Assembly: GCA_030323885.1 (NCBI GenBank)
Contig: CM059193.1
Location: 53,472,749-53,536,748 of the forward strand
DNA: 64,000 nucleotides
Source of the DNA: Branchipolynoe longqiensis
Lineage: Eukaryota > Annelida > Polychaeta > Phyllodocida > Polynoidae
Direction: 5' to 3'
Made by a program: the position numbers and the translations under genes. The notes below the pieces were generated by a model. It saw only the letters and a program-made list of their open reading frames with translations, did no database searches and was not told the DNA's origin. Shown here in pieces: positions 21,669-32,812 of the stretch (positions are counted from its first letter, which is position 1; every line of letters begins with the position of its first letter).

Positions 21669-21690
21669 GGAAAATACTTATTGTTCCACA

Positions 21691-22006
21691 CCGGGCGCGG
21701 TGGCCGAATCGGTACAGCGTGCGCCTCACATGCGGGAGATATGGAGTTTGGTTCCCGGTCTAGTCAAACCACTGACTTAAAAAATTGATACTTGTCGCTT
21801 CCTAGCCTGGCACTCAGCAGTATTAGGATAGGGCAAGGAGTGGTTTGGCTTTGTGTAAGGATAATGTGACTGAGTGAGATATCAGGTCATGGTGCTGGCA
21901 GCCTGGTCTCCCAAGTTGCCATCCGTGCGCAGTGTAACAAGTCGCTACCCGTCCTGATATGACCTTAGATGTTGCCAGGATGTTAAACTCCAACAACCAA
22001 CCAACT
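21691..22006 (+). repeat. SINE family A, full-length
   Basis: Head GCGGTGGCCGAATCGGTACA with GTTTGGTTCCCGGTCTAGTC. Complete body and tail ACTCCAACAACCAACCAAC. About 316 bp. Confidence 0.88.
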
Positions 22007-22316
22007 CTTGTTCTAGTCTTTTCCTTCGGGAACTGCAGTACCTACAACAGGGCATGCCTGTCTGTTCAGGAAGTAAAAACTAGCAAAATAATGACGATAA
22101 TAAGTTCAATTCAAGAGCAATTCAATGGCCATCACAATAATGGCTAGTCGACAGCAGACTGATTAGCGGATGCGCAGGCGCACGCCAGCGCCACCCGGAG
22201 GCATCCGCTGCTTAGTAGCATGCATATCGTTGACCAGGCCGCTCGCGGGGCGCGAACATGAGTGCACACGCTCGTTTGTTTGTTGGGGTTTAACTTTCTA
22301 GCAGCATCTATAGAAC
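22007..22316. other. Unassigned stretch
   Basis: Only a short reverse SINE-tail-like piece at 22275-22310 (TTGTTGGGGTTTAACTTTCT). No gene seen. Confidence 0.35.
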
Positions 22317-22556
22317 GAGAGGGAAATAAAGAAACTTAATGAGGGACAGAGGCAGAAAAAGAGGGAGGAAAGAAATATACGGAGAGCGAGAAAGCGAGAG
22401 AGGGAGTTAGAGGAAGAGAGGGGAATGAGAAAGAGGGAGAGAGAGCAAAGGAAGAGAGGGGAAGGAGAAAGAGGGAGAGGGGAAATAAACGGAGAGAGTC
22501 GGGGAGAGATGGAGTAAGAAAAAGACAGCTAGGGAGTGAAAGAGAAAGAAAGAGCC
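22317..22556. repeat. Purine-rich GA simple tract
   Basis: Degenerate GAGAGGGAAAGAGG-type sequence, almost all purines on the plus strand. The opposing frame is low complexity and is not a gene. Confidence 0.8.
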
Positions 22557-22821
22557 CACCCCACCCCAGCACCACATATATACTGACTAATCTGCGCCTG
22601 GGATCGACAGCCATAATAATGCCAGTCGCAGAATAGTGGCGCAGGTATAACAGACGGCGGTATGCGCGATGCGGGAACAAAGCAGGTGGTAAGCATCCGC
22701 AAATATCGCATCAGCCACACAGCGGGGCTCAGCCCTGAGCACATGTGCACCATTCTCTCCAGCATCCTGGTTGTAACGCAGACAGATCTGCACGTTTAAT
22801 TTATTATGTTTCGCTGGTTAA

Positions 22822-23169
22822 ATTTGCGTAGCCCGATGGGTTTTGAGTTTCTGTCATTTTCTGTGATTAATGTAGAATGTTGATCATTATAATCTGTGCC
22901 ACTTTAGTTTGAAGTAACCTATGTTTTAAATGGCTACCCTGTGAGATATTTGAAGTGCAAATATGCCAAATTAATGTTGGCAAGCATGTCAAAACTCTGA
23001 CACCATAGGCTTCTGCAGTAACAGGTTCTATTAAATTGCATCAATATTCCTTTCTCTGTGGCAACACATGTTTGATAGGTGCAACAGTGTCTAATTTAGA
23101 TATGCACACTCAAATCTAGGTAATTGTTTTGATTTTAAAAAGTTGATGCTTTCTTTGGGCTATGGACCT
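22822..23169 (+). mobile_element. MITE family E, complete, TTAA target site
   Basis: TTAA at 22818-22821 and 23170-23173 bracket the element. Inverted ends: left ATTTGCGTAGCCCGATGGGT, right TTTGGGCTATGGACC. The interior has CTTTAGTTTGAAGTAACC and CCAAATTAATGTTGGCAAGC. No coding capacity. It directly abuts P4, with the TTAA shared. Confidence 0.8.
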
Positions 23170-23173
23170 TTAA

Positions 23174-23574
23174 GCCCACTCAGAGTGTATGGCTTGCGAC
23201 CATGTTGCGAGGACTTAGCGATCATTTTGCGATCACTTTGCGACTACTTTAGATCAAATAACCCAAGTCATCGGCGACCTCCTTGCGACCAAATCAATGG
23301 TCACTGACCTCCTTGCGACTATTTTGGTTGTAAGGAGGTTTTTAGTGCAGCAGATGCAACCTCCTTGCGACGACGGTATGCAAGAGGAGATTGGCGACCA
23401 TTGAGGACCATTTTGCGACTATTTGCCCACCACTTGCGACCTCTTTGCGATCGAAAGTTTCTTTTATTTAACGACGCCTCTAGAACACATTGACTTTTAT
23501 CATCGGCTAGTGGACGTCAATCTTGCGATCGAAAAGTGGTCGCAAGCAGTCGCAGGCAATAGAGTGACTGGGGT
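23174..23574 (+). mobile_element. Foldback/MITE family P, diverged (P4)
   Basis: Preceded by TTAA and followed by ATTA. The left end GCCCACTCAGAGTGTATGG and right end AATAGAGTGACTGGGGT are imperfect inverted repeats related to the P-family end. The interior is dominated by TTGCGACC/GGTCGCAA oligomers on both halves. Confidence 0.65.
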
Positions 23575-23578
23575 ATTA

Positions 23579-24117
23579 GTCATGAAATGGTGCCTCGGGT
23601 GCTGCTTGGTTGTGATGGTAGCGGGGGTGGGTGGTGACGGTGGTGGGGATGAAGGTGGGGATGAAGGTGGTTGATATCCTAAGTTTGTTCTACATTATGA
23701 TCTTCTTCGCCTTTTTCCTGTCTTCTTCCATTTCTTGATAGAATAGAGTTCTTTTTCATCGCCTTCGTTTCAGTTGTTTGATAGACTGCATTATGTTTTT
23801 CATCTTGTGATCATTTTGACAGACATTCATTTATTCCCGCTTCATCACTTTCTCCTTTTTGGAAAGATGCATTTCTTCCTTTCCATCACCTTCTTCGCCC
23901 TTGTGGGTAAACTAAATGTATTCTGTATTTTAACATTCTTCTGCTCTATTTATAGACTAAGTCAGGTCTCATGTTCCTCTCCTTTTCGTATCAGACGTAA
24001 ATTTGTTATCCATTCTGTATAGACTAACTTGCTCTTCATCCACTGACTTTGCCATTTCCCATACACTGCGCCTATTATTGTTCACCTACTTCCTAATTCC
24101 TATAATTTTAATCCAAT
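23579..24117. other. Unassigned stretch
   Basis: GGTGGGGATGAA repeats at 23635-23670, then a T/C-rich stretch. The frame at 23774-24022 (82 codons) is hydrophobic with no recognisable family and probably reflects composition. Confidence 0.35.
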
Positions 24118-24312
24118 AACCAGACCAGACAAGATGGCTGAATGAGTTGAGCGTCCGTCTCCCATTCTGGTAGGTCGTGGGATTCGAACTCCCTGGTTCG
24201 AACCCTAGCCGAGTCAAACCAATGACTAAAAAATTGATACTTGTCGCTACCTAGCCTGGCACTCCGCATTACTAGGATAGGGCAAGGAGTAGTGGAATAA
24301 GGAAGACCAATT
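24118..24312 (+). repeat. SINE family A, 3'-truncated
   Basis: AAGATGGCTGAATGAGTTGA head, box B GGTTCGAACCCTAGCC, body to GGGCAAGGAGTAG. Confidence 0.82.
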
Positions 24313-24530
24313 GTCCGTGATTGAAATTTTGCCTGCGTAATCAACTAATGTGACAAAAAATATCATAAAATAAATACCTGTCCCCCTCTTTGATCTACAC
24401 CCACTTTAAAAAAAAGTGTTCATCATTTTATTTTACATAATCTGCCATAGTAGGACAGTCCGCATACGCGTCGGAGCATGTGCAATGCAGCGTGGTCTGG
24501 ATGCGCATTTGCAGCGCGGTAGTGAGATCG

Positions 24531-24874
24531 ACCACACAGGATGGCCGAATGAATTGAACGCCCAGCTCCCGTTTTGGTAGATGTGGAATTCGAACTCCAG
24601 GGTTCGCACTCTGGTCGAGTGAAACCACTGACTTAAAATGTATACTTGATGCTTCCTAGCCAGGCAGTTGGCATTATTAGGATAGTGGCAAGGACCGGTT
24701 CACTCAGTGTCAGGATAATGTGACTGAGTGGGACATTGGGTCATGGTGCTGGCAACCTGGTCTCCCAGTGGGGCAGACCTATAAAGTCGCGATGAGTGTG
24801 CACTTTGACAAGTTGGAACCCGTCATGAAATTACATTAGATGTTGCCAGGATGTAACACACCAACAACCAACCA
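24531..24874 (+). repeat. SINE family A, full-length
   Basis: GGATGGCCGAATGAATTGAA head through complete body to the CAACAACCAACCAAC tail. About 344 bp. Confidence 0.87.
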
Positions 24875-24949
24875 ACGTTAGTGAGATCGAGGCGCCATGT
24901 TGCCTCGCGGCCCAGTTACTGGACACTAGCCTACTGGAGCTGGTCCGTG

Positions 24950-25460
24950 CAAGACGGCTCCAGTTTAGACATTGGTTGCGGCTCACTAACAATTCACTAG
25001 ATGGCTCCAGTTGAAGCATTGGTTGTGTCTCACTAACAATTCACTAGACGGCTCTAGTTGAAGCATTGGTTGCAGCTCACTAACAATTCACCACACGACT
25101 GAGGTTGAAGCATTGGTTGTGGCTGATTAACAATTCACCAGAGGACTCCAGTTGAGGCATTGGTTGCAGCTCACTAACAATTCATCACATTGCTCCAGTG
25201 GAAGCATTGGTTGGGGCTCACTAACAATTCACCAGAAGGCTCCAGTTGAAGCATTGTTTGCAGCTCACTAACAATTAACTAGACAGCTGCAGTTGAGGGA
25301 TTGGTTGCAGCTCGACATTGGTTGCAGCTCACAAACAATTCACCAGATGGCCCAAGTTGGCTCCAGATAGCTCCAGTTGAAGGAATGGTTGTGGCTCACT
25401 AACAATTCATCAGGCGGCTCCAGTTGAGGCATTGGTTGCAGCTCACTAACAATTCATTAT
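24950..25460. repeat. 47-bp minisatellite, about 11 units
   Basis: Unit: GCATTGGTTGCAGCTCACTA, then ACAATTCACCAGACGGCTCC and AGTTGAA. One unit near 25300-25385 has rearranged partial duplications. Confidence 0.88.
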
Positions 25461-25611
25461 GATACCGAGCAAAGTAATAGTTTTACCTAAATAAATATTG
25501 CAGAAACTCAAAGCTATCACAGTATGCAACTTTAAATACAAAGATAGTGGATGTCCCTTTAAATCTGCGCGATCCTGTATAACTGCGAGTCCTACGCAGG
25601 CCTTGCATGTT

Positions 25612-25745
25612 ACTGTTAATGCCGAGTGCCGAGCTGGGTGGGGACATTTATCAATTTAGTAAGTTATTGGTTTGACAGAGCTGAGAGCCGAATCCCTGAC
25701 CTTCCATATGGAAAGTCAGCGGTCTTAGCAATTTGTCCACCATGG
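25612..25745 (-). repeat. SINE family A, head and body fragment
   Basis: Reverse of the family: TTAATGCCGAGTGCCGAGCT, then ATCAATTTAGTAAGTTATTGG and a decayed head ending CCACCATGGC. Confidence 0.65.
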
Positions 25746-27120
25746 CAGGTCACATGAATAACCATTCTCCTTTTAAACTATATTCCGATTAAAATAGGAT
25801 AATAAACTGCCATTTTCAGGAAAACACAGAGCTAATGTATTAAGCAATACTGTAATGGTGTGTATGCATTGTGAATACAAGGGGTCAGTAGTTAGAGTGA
25901 ATAAATGAGCGCCATAAAGTAGCAGCACTAAATGGGGTATACCTGTATTATGAACATGCATATGGAACCTTCCGGTACTACGTAAGCACACGGAACTGAT
26001 TAAGAAGTAATGCACAACCACTAGTACAAAGCCGGCAACATTCCCACGGACATGTCTCCAAGCCATTCGCCAGCGCTGCCTTCTTCCAATTGCACCTAGC
26101 TCATATTGATTTTGCTTTTCAGTTCCCTTATGCTAAAAGTATTAATTAGTGCAAAGAGAAACTGGGTAGAAATCAACTGAAACGTTGTTATGGCATGAAG
26201 TCCAGTGCAGCAGTGCCTCATAAAGAGACTTCTCCAAAAGAAGTAGCTGAACAAAAATAAAATAATCTATATTGAGAGAACAAATTGAAAAGAGTTGTTA
26301 TGGCCAAGAGACCAGTGGAAAATGGTTGCCAAAAAAGGAATTGTTCTGTAAAAGGAGGAAGAAGAAGAAGAAGAAAAAGAAGAAGGAAGTAGAAGAAAGA
26401 AGAAGGAGGAAGAAGAAGAAATGAAAGAAGGAAAGAAGGAAAGAAGGAAAGAAAAGGAATGCTGACCAAAGGAATCAAAAAACAAAAATCCAATTAACTG
26501 GTTATTTGAGCAAATACGGTAATTAATATGAGCACGCTCAAAGACGCCCACTGAGCATGCGCACTGCCAGAACGAAACCGCTTGCATTGCTCTTTTGATC
26601 TGCTTGTTGTTTATTGTATTCTGTTCTTGAGTTGTTTGTTGCTGGGTTGTTTTTTTAGGGGGGGGTTTGGGGGGGTTGATTTTGTGTGTTTTTTTTGGGG
26701 GGGAGGGGGGTCTTTTTCTGGGGCAAGCCGGTAGCTTGCCGATTGATCGGCAAACAGCTACTGAACCATTATTGTTGTGGGGTCCTGCTGGGGGGTGAAT
26801 AGTTAGTGAACCACTATTGTCGTGGGGTCCTGTTGGGTGGGTGAATAGTTGGTGAACAACTATTGTCGCGGCGTCCGGATGGGGGTGGGGGCGGCGTGAG
26901 GCCGTTGGGGCGTGTGCCACGGGGTGGCGCTGACTGAGTGATTCTCGCGAGATACGGAGCAGATAACAGTGAGTTCTTGCCGCGCGCGTCGCGCACTGGT
27001 GGAACGCTGACTTGGGCATGCGCCGTCTTGTCAGATTAGAGCAGCATATACGGCAAGACCGCGGGCAGTACCTGCCGTAGGCTTTCATTTCCGGTTCCCG
27101 CTTGATCTGCCCATGCGCAT
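25746..27120. other. Unassigned stretch with purine and G/T tracts
   Basis: AGAAGAAGAAGG-type purine tract at 26355-26462. G/T runs at 26650-26715. GAATAGTT-GGTGAACxACTATTGT near-repeats at 26755-26875. The long minus-strand frame (26267-27280) spans this low-complexity DNA and shows no recognisable domain, so I do not call a gene. Confidence 0.45.
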
Positions 27121-27124
27121 CTCG

Positions 27125-28595
27125 TAATTCCACTCGCTCTGTGCTTCTCTGTGCTTCTCTGTCCTTTTCTGTCCTGCTATGCCCTTCTCTACCGTTTTCT
27201 GGCCTTCTCTGTCCTTCTATACCATTCTCAATCATTCTCTCTCCTTCGCTGTCCTTCTCTATCCTTCTATGCCCTTTCATATCCTTCTATGTCCTTCTCT
27301 GTCCTTCTATACCCTTCCCTATCCTTCTCTGTCCTTCCCTGTCCTTCTATATCCTTCTATACCCTTTTCTATCCTTCTCTGTCCTTCTATGCTATTCTCT
27401 ATCCTTCTCTGGCTCTCTGTGTCCTTATCTGTCCTTCTCTATTCTTCTCTGCCCTTCTCTGTCCTTCTCTATCCTTCTATACCCTTCTCTATCCTTCTCT
27501 GTCCTTCTCTGTCCTTCTATGCCCTTCTCTATCCTTCTATGACCTTCTCTGTCCTTCTATACCCTTCTCTATCCTTCTCTGTCCTTCTATGCCCTTCTCT
27601 ATCCTTCTCTGTCCTTCGCTGTCCTTCTATGCCCTTTTCTCTCCTTCTATGCCATTCTCTGTCCTTCTCTATCCTTCTCTGGCCGTTCTCGGTCCTTCTC
27701 TGTCCTTCTCTGTCCTTCTATGCCCTTCTCAGTCCTGATGTGTCCTTCTCTGTCCGTCTATGCCCTTATCTATCCTGCTCTGAACTTCTTTGTCCTTCTC
27801 TGTCCTTCTCTGTCCTTGTCTGTCCATCTATCTCCTTTTCTGTCCTTCTCTGTCCTTCTCTGTCCTTCGCTGCCCTTCTCTGTCCTTCTCTGTCCTTTTC
27901 TATCCATCTCTGTCCTTGGCTGTCCTTCTCTGTCCTTCTTTTACTTTCTTTTTGTCTTTTACGGCGTAAAGCAACCACCAATCAATCAATCAAACTGTCC
28001 TTCTTTGTCCATATCTATCCTTCTCTGTTCTTCTCTGTCCTTCGGTCTATCTCTGTCCTTCTCTGTCCTTCTGTATCCTTCTTTGTCCTTCGCTCTACTT
28101 GTCTGTCCATCTCTGTCCTTCGCTGTCCTTCTCTGTCCTTCGCTGTCCTTATCTCTCCTTGTCTGTCCATCTCTGTCCTTCGCTGTCCTTCTCTCTCCTT
28201 CGCTGTCCTTCTCTGTCCTTCGCTGTCCTTCTCTGTCCTTCTCTGTCCTTATCTGTCCATCTCTGTCCTTCTCTGTCCTTCTCTGTCCTTCGGTGTCCTT
28301 CTCTGTCCATCGCTGTCCTTCTCTGTCCTTCTCTGTCCTTCGGTGTCCTTCTCTGTCCTTCGGTGTCCTTCTCTGTCCTTCGCTGTCCTTCTCTGTCCTT
28401 TGCTGTCCTTCTCTGTCCTTCTCTGTCCTTGTCTGTCCATCTCTGTCCTTCTCTGTCCTTCTCTGTCCTTCGGTGTCCTTCTCTGTCCATCGCTGTCCTT
28501 CTCTGTCCTTCTCTGTCCTTCGCTGTCCTTCTCTGTCCATCGCTGTCCTTCTCTGTCCTTCTCTGTCCTTCCCTGTCCTTCTCTGCCCTTTCTCT
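27125..28595. repeat. Pyrimidine-rich 10-bp array (CTGTCCTTCT)n
   Basis: About 145 units of CTGTCCTTCT with variants CTATCC, CGCTGTCC and CGGTGTCC, roughly 90% pyrimidine on the plus strand. Interrupted at about 27936-27996 by a unique segment containing TTTTACGGCGTAAAGCAACC and (AATC)n, which resembles a SINE tail insertion. Frames up to 574 codons on the plus strand and 214 on the minus strand are by-products of the repeat. Confidence 0.9.
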
Positions 28596-29632
28596 CCACC
28601 ATCTATCTTCTCTCGTTCCTTCTCGCTCACCCACCTCTTCCCTTTTTTTCTATCTATCCATATATCTATCCTTCTTTCTATCTTCTAGCAACTCTCACTC
28701 TCCTCAAAAGGTTATGTATCTCTTTTATCGCTCGCTCTCCCCCCCCTGTTCTTTTTTGTTATTCCTCTCTCCTTATCTCTCTTCCACTATGTTTCTCTAT
28801 CGCTGTAACTATTACTTTGTATCGATCTACCATCGCCATCTGTTCTCTTTTTGTATTATATTATTTATGTTTATTTGTGTTTGTGTTTGTTTTATTTGTG
28901 TGAGTGCATTATACATATGTGCTGTTATCTATTTCCATCCATACATATTTGATTTAAATGGAAATTTATCAAATATAGTTGTGTTCTTGCTAAACGAGTT
29001 GTGTCTCGAAGTAGGATATTTGTATACGCTTTTAGTCTTTGCTTTGCTATGTGTACTTTTTTGCCTTCTTTTTTTTTAATGTGGGGGATGGGGGGACATA
29101 CATTTAATCATGCTGTTTATTTTGTCTTATCTCCTGCATGCAATATTGCAGTTAGATATAAATAAATAAATATATATATATATATGTCATATATTGGGCT
29201 GCAGTCGATAACATTATATAATCATGTATATATGTGCTAGTTACAAAAGATACATATGCATATGAACAGATATATTCATATATACAAAGATAGGTTATCC
29301 CATGATGCGGGTATTTTCATTAAATCCTAGTAAGTTAGAAATTAGCTCGAATGATACTTATTCAGCATCCTGAGATTTGCCATGTTTCCGGGAAGTTGGC
29401 TACATATATCTGAAGACATCCAAATTTATAGATGTAAATATGCAAAAATAGAGTATCTCAATCAGATACCCTCGGTTACAAATGTCACTACACATTAAGT
29501 ACATTCATTGCATTATTGTGCTATGTACTTTGAAACTATTGGAATCAGGTTTTTGCAAATAGATGGAAACCTCAAGCCCAAAGCGGAAGGCGAAGTCGCA
29601 TTTCGGAAATTCCGGGTGCAGCGTCCCTAACC
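28596..29632. other. Unassigned AT-rich stretch
   Basis: T/C-rich at first, then TA-rich with an (AT)n run near 29168-29186. No gene or repeat family recognised. Confidence 0.4.
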
Positions 29633-29636
29633 ATTA

Positions 29637-30213
29637 TGGCCCTGTCACATTATGACTCTTCTCGCCAGCGCGCTGCCAACGCGCGAAAAAGTCGAGAAAC
29701 GTCAAACTTTTCAGCGTGGTGAGAAAACGTTTGACGTCAGCGGAACGCGTTGATAGCGTGCAGCCGACATTGTGGTAACGTATATCGACACGTGAGAAAA
29801 AACAAAAAAAGTTTTGGCGCACCGTCCTGATATGAACTTAGATGTAGCTAGGATGTAAAACAACAAAGCAACAATTTTGCGCAACATGTGGGAACGACCG
29901 TCACGTGCGTGTGGCGTGTGCATAGCATTCGCATAACATTATTCCAGCGCATCCAACAGATCTCGACGTGCACCTAACGTCCTTGTAATGTTCGCACCCA
30001 CACGTTGGCACACGTCGAAAGTTTTGTGCAAGCACAAAACTTTCGATGCGTGCCGACGCGTGCCGACGCGCACCGAGGATCCTCGCTGACCGTCGCCATC
30101 CATCAACGCGCGCCTAACGTGCACGTAACGCTTCCTGATGTGTCCCGACGTTCCGCCCAAAAATCACACACGTCGACGCACGTTGGAGCGAAGCATTGTA
30201 ATGTGACAGGGCT
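29637..30213 (+). mobile_element. Foldback/MITE family P, complete (P5), ATTA flanks
   Basis: ATTA at 29633-29636 and 30214-30217. Left end TGGCCCTGTCACATTATGAC, right end TTGTAATGTGACAGGGCT. Interior rich in ACGCGC/GCGTGCCGACGCG oligomers, with a long central palindrome CGAAAGTTTTGTGCAAGCAC (about 30018-30053). It contains a SINE family A tail fragment at 29820-29873. Confidence 0.82.
29820..29873 (+). repeat. SINE family A, tail fragment inside P5
   Basis: CCGTCCTGATATGAACTTAG, then TGTAGCTAGGATGTAAAAC and CAACAAAGCAAC. Confidence 0.7.
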
Positions 30214-30377
30214 ATTACAATCTATTTGAGCCCCCAATGTTTTCAACCGACCTTCATGCGGCATTTGAAGTCGAGTGCAGCTGGCTGCCTTGTCTTTTGC
30301 CCCGTAGTTCCTTCTCTCCGTGCAGCAGGTACCGCTAAAGCTGCACATGTGTTGTGCCTCACCACGGAAGATGAGCA

Positions 30378-31202
30378 GCACCCTCCCCCCCCCACACACC
30401 CTCTCTCCACACACCACTCCCTACAGCATGTTCCTCTCTACACCCTCCCCCTACACCCTCCACCCGCCGAACCTACAGCCTGTTCCTCCCGACACCCTCC
30501 CCCTACATCCTCCACCCGCCGTCCCTACAGCCTGTTCCTCCCTACACCCTCCCCCGACATACTCCACCCGCCGTCACTACAGCCTGTTCCTCCCTACACC
30601 CTCCCCCTAGACCCTCCACCCGCCGTCCCTACAGCCTGTTCCTCCCTACACCCTCCCCCTACACCCTCCCCCTACACCCTCCACCCGCCGTCCTACAGCT
30701 GTTCCTCCCTACAACTCCCCTACACCCTCCCGCCCCCTACATCCTGTTCCTCCTACACCTCCCCCTACACCCTCCACCCGCCATCCCTACAGCCTGTTCC
30801 TCCCTACACCCTCCCCCTAGACCCTCCACCCGCCGTCCCTACAGCCTATTCCTCCCTACACCCTCCCACTACATCCTCCACCCACCGTCTCTACAGCCTG
30901 TTCCTCTCTACACCCTCCCCGACATCCTCCACCCACCGTCACTACAGCCTGTTCCTCCCTACACCCTCCCCCTACACCCTCCACCCGCCGTCCCTACAGC
31001 CTGTTCCTCCTGACACCCTCCCCCTACACCCTCCACCCGCCGTCCCTACATCCTGTTCCTCCTGACACCCTCCCCCTACACCCTCCACCCGCCGTCCCTA
31101 CAGCCTGTTCCTCCCGACACCCTCCCCCTACACCCTCCACCCGCCGTCCCTACAGCCTGTTCCTCCCGAAACCCTCCCCCTACATCCTACACCCGCCGTC
31201 CC
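30378..31202. repeat. Minisatellite M, part 1 (about 52-bp unit)
   Basis: Unit: GTCCCTACAGCCTGTTCCTC, then CCTACACCCTCCCCCTACA and CCCTCCACCCGCC, with alternating CCTACACC/CCTACATCC variants. The array is interrupted at 31202 by a Ty3 element. It continues at 37377 and, after a second element, at 44568. A cluster of small deletions occurs at 30690-30765. Confidence 0.9.
31198..31202. repeat. Target-site duplication (left), element 1
   Basis: GTCCC, matched at 37372-37376, within the minisatellite unit. Confidence 0.9.
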
Positions 31203-31323
31203 TGTAATGTATTGTAGTTGTACGAACGCCCCCCGACAGTGAGACTGCATGACGTCATGATTGAGTGTTCCTAATAAAGTCAGTTACGTTACAAGAACTC
31301 ACGGTGTCCACACATACTTTACA
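31203..31323 (+). repeat. 5' LTR of element 1
   Basis: 121 bp, TGTAATGTATTGTAGTTGTA to CACACATACTTTACA. Contains AATAAA at 31273-31278 as a likely polyadenylation signal. No clear TATA box. Confidence 0.93.
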
Positions 31324-31384
31324 TGGTGTCAGATGTGATGGACTAAGGGGATGAAATGGCGCTTCACGGATTGAAGACACCTGG

Positions 31385-32812
31385 GGCCATATGCAGGAGT
31401 CGGTGATAGCGTCGGTTGGAGTTAGCTGGTAAACGCGTTTAGCTATCACTGCCTGCGCGAAGTATGTCATGCCGTATGCAGAGGCGCCTAAACGGTGAGT
31501 GTTAGCTAAACATGAATGTATTTATAGATTGGGAAATCCCTCTGCGCCTGTACCCGATTTGACAATATTAATATCGCCGCCAATGTGGCGGCAGCGTTAA
31601 TATTGCTTCGGATTTATGGTTAATTTAATGAAATTTCACTTATTGCGTATGTAATTCTGTTAAATATGATAGTGTCATGGGGGTGATGAAAATGGGAAAC
31701 ACCGCGCCTAGAGCGGGACTCGAACCCACATCTCTTTGCATTCCGGGCCAGTGTGCTAACCATTACACCACCTAGGCTCCCTGATATCAACACACTCCCC
31801 ACGCCTACCTGTCTATGTGGTTACTTGCCTGAGAGGTCAGTGCAGACCACTACACTCGTCCCCCTGGAATTGTAAGTCTTTTAATGCTTACAATTACATA
31901 CATACAGGCAATGCACTAACACATACATACACAGGGTAGGTTCAACAACCATACAGCGCAAAGCTTGTACAGGATCATGATCACGGCAACCAGTGTCGTG
32001 GGGGTGATGAAAATGGGAAATACTGTGCCTAGAGCGGGACTCGAACCCACATCTCTTTGCATTCCGGGCCAGTGTGCTAACCATTACACCACCTAGGCTC
32101 CCTGATATCAACACACTCCCCACGCCTACCTGTCTATGTGGTTACTTGCCTGAGAGGTCAGTGCAGACCACTACAATAGCATGAATAGATTTGGCCCTAA
32201 TATATAGCCGCCGATTCGGTGGCGGCGGCGGCGGCAATTTGTTTACTTTACATTCGTCGATTCGACAATATGAATATCGCCGCCAATGCGGCGGCAGCGT
32301 TAATAACGGTTCGAATTTAGGGTTAAATTGGTAAAATTTCACTTATTGCATATGTAATTCTGTTAAATATGACAGCATTAAATAGATTTGGGCACAACCT
32401 TACGCTAACACCGCCCTTAAACGTCCCGCCGCCGCCAGTATGGAAAACGACGTCGATCGCGGCGGCGGCGGCGATTTGTTTACTTTACGTTCGTCGATTC
32501 GAAAATATAAATATTAATATCGCCGCACTTGCGGCCACAGTGTTAATATTGCTTCGAATTTAGGGTTAATTTCATCAAATTTCACTTATTGCGTATGTAA
32601 TTCTGTTAAATATGACAGCATTGAATAGATTTGGGCACAACCTTACGCTAACACCGCCCTTAAATGTCCTTTGAAACGGGGTTAGTGTCACGGACCTTAA
32701 CCGCGCGATGTTAGGCTTATCACTGACTCGTGCATACCGACTTTTCGGCGCTAAACCAGAAATCCCTTATAAACACGTTTTGGCTCGCTAACACCGCATC
32801 CTGCATATGGCC
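31385..32812. mobile_element. DNA transposon inserted in gag of element 1
   Basis: Ends are inverted: left GGCCATATGCAGGAGTCGGT, right TCCTGCATATGGCC. Flanked by CCTGG at 31380-31384 and 32813-32817. Because CCTGG and the ends overlap in sequence, a 3-bp CTG duplication with a longer inverted repeat is equally possible. Joining the flanks restores the codons seen in element 2, so the boundaries are firm. The interior has GCCGCCGCC-rich modules around TATCGCCGCCAATG repeated about three times (31560, 32270, 32515) and no transposase. The class is unknown; PIF/Harbinger is possible given a 3-bp duplication. It hosts a SINE B dimer. Confidence 0.88.
31674..32175 (-). repeat. SINE family B dimer, nested insertion
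   Basis: Two units (31674 and 31995 starts), about 321 bp apart, the second cut at the same point (GCAGACCACTACA) as the trimer at 18228. Flanked by ATAG at 31670-31673 and 32176-32179. Comparison with the uninterrupted paralogous module near 32355-32380 shows the pre-insertion sequence. Confidence 0.88.

Noticed and set aside
26267..27280. 337-codon minus-strand frame
   Set aside because: Joins low-complexity Lys/Glu, Pro/Lys and Ser/Phe tracts, with no domain.
27179..28903. Frames of 574, 326 and 322 codons rich in Leu/Ser/Pro, and minus-strand Glu/Arg/Lys frames
   Set aside because: They are produced by the 10-bp CTGTCCTTCT array and appear in several phases at once.
30378..31202. Telomere-like repeat because of the CCCTA motif
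   Set aside because: CCCTACA occurs only within a 52-bp unit and never as a run of six-base telomeric repeats.
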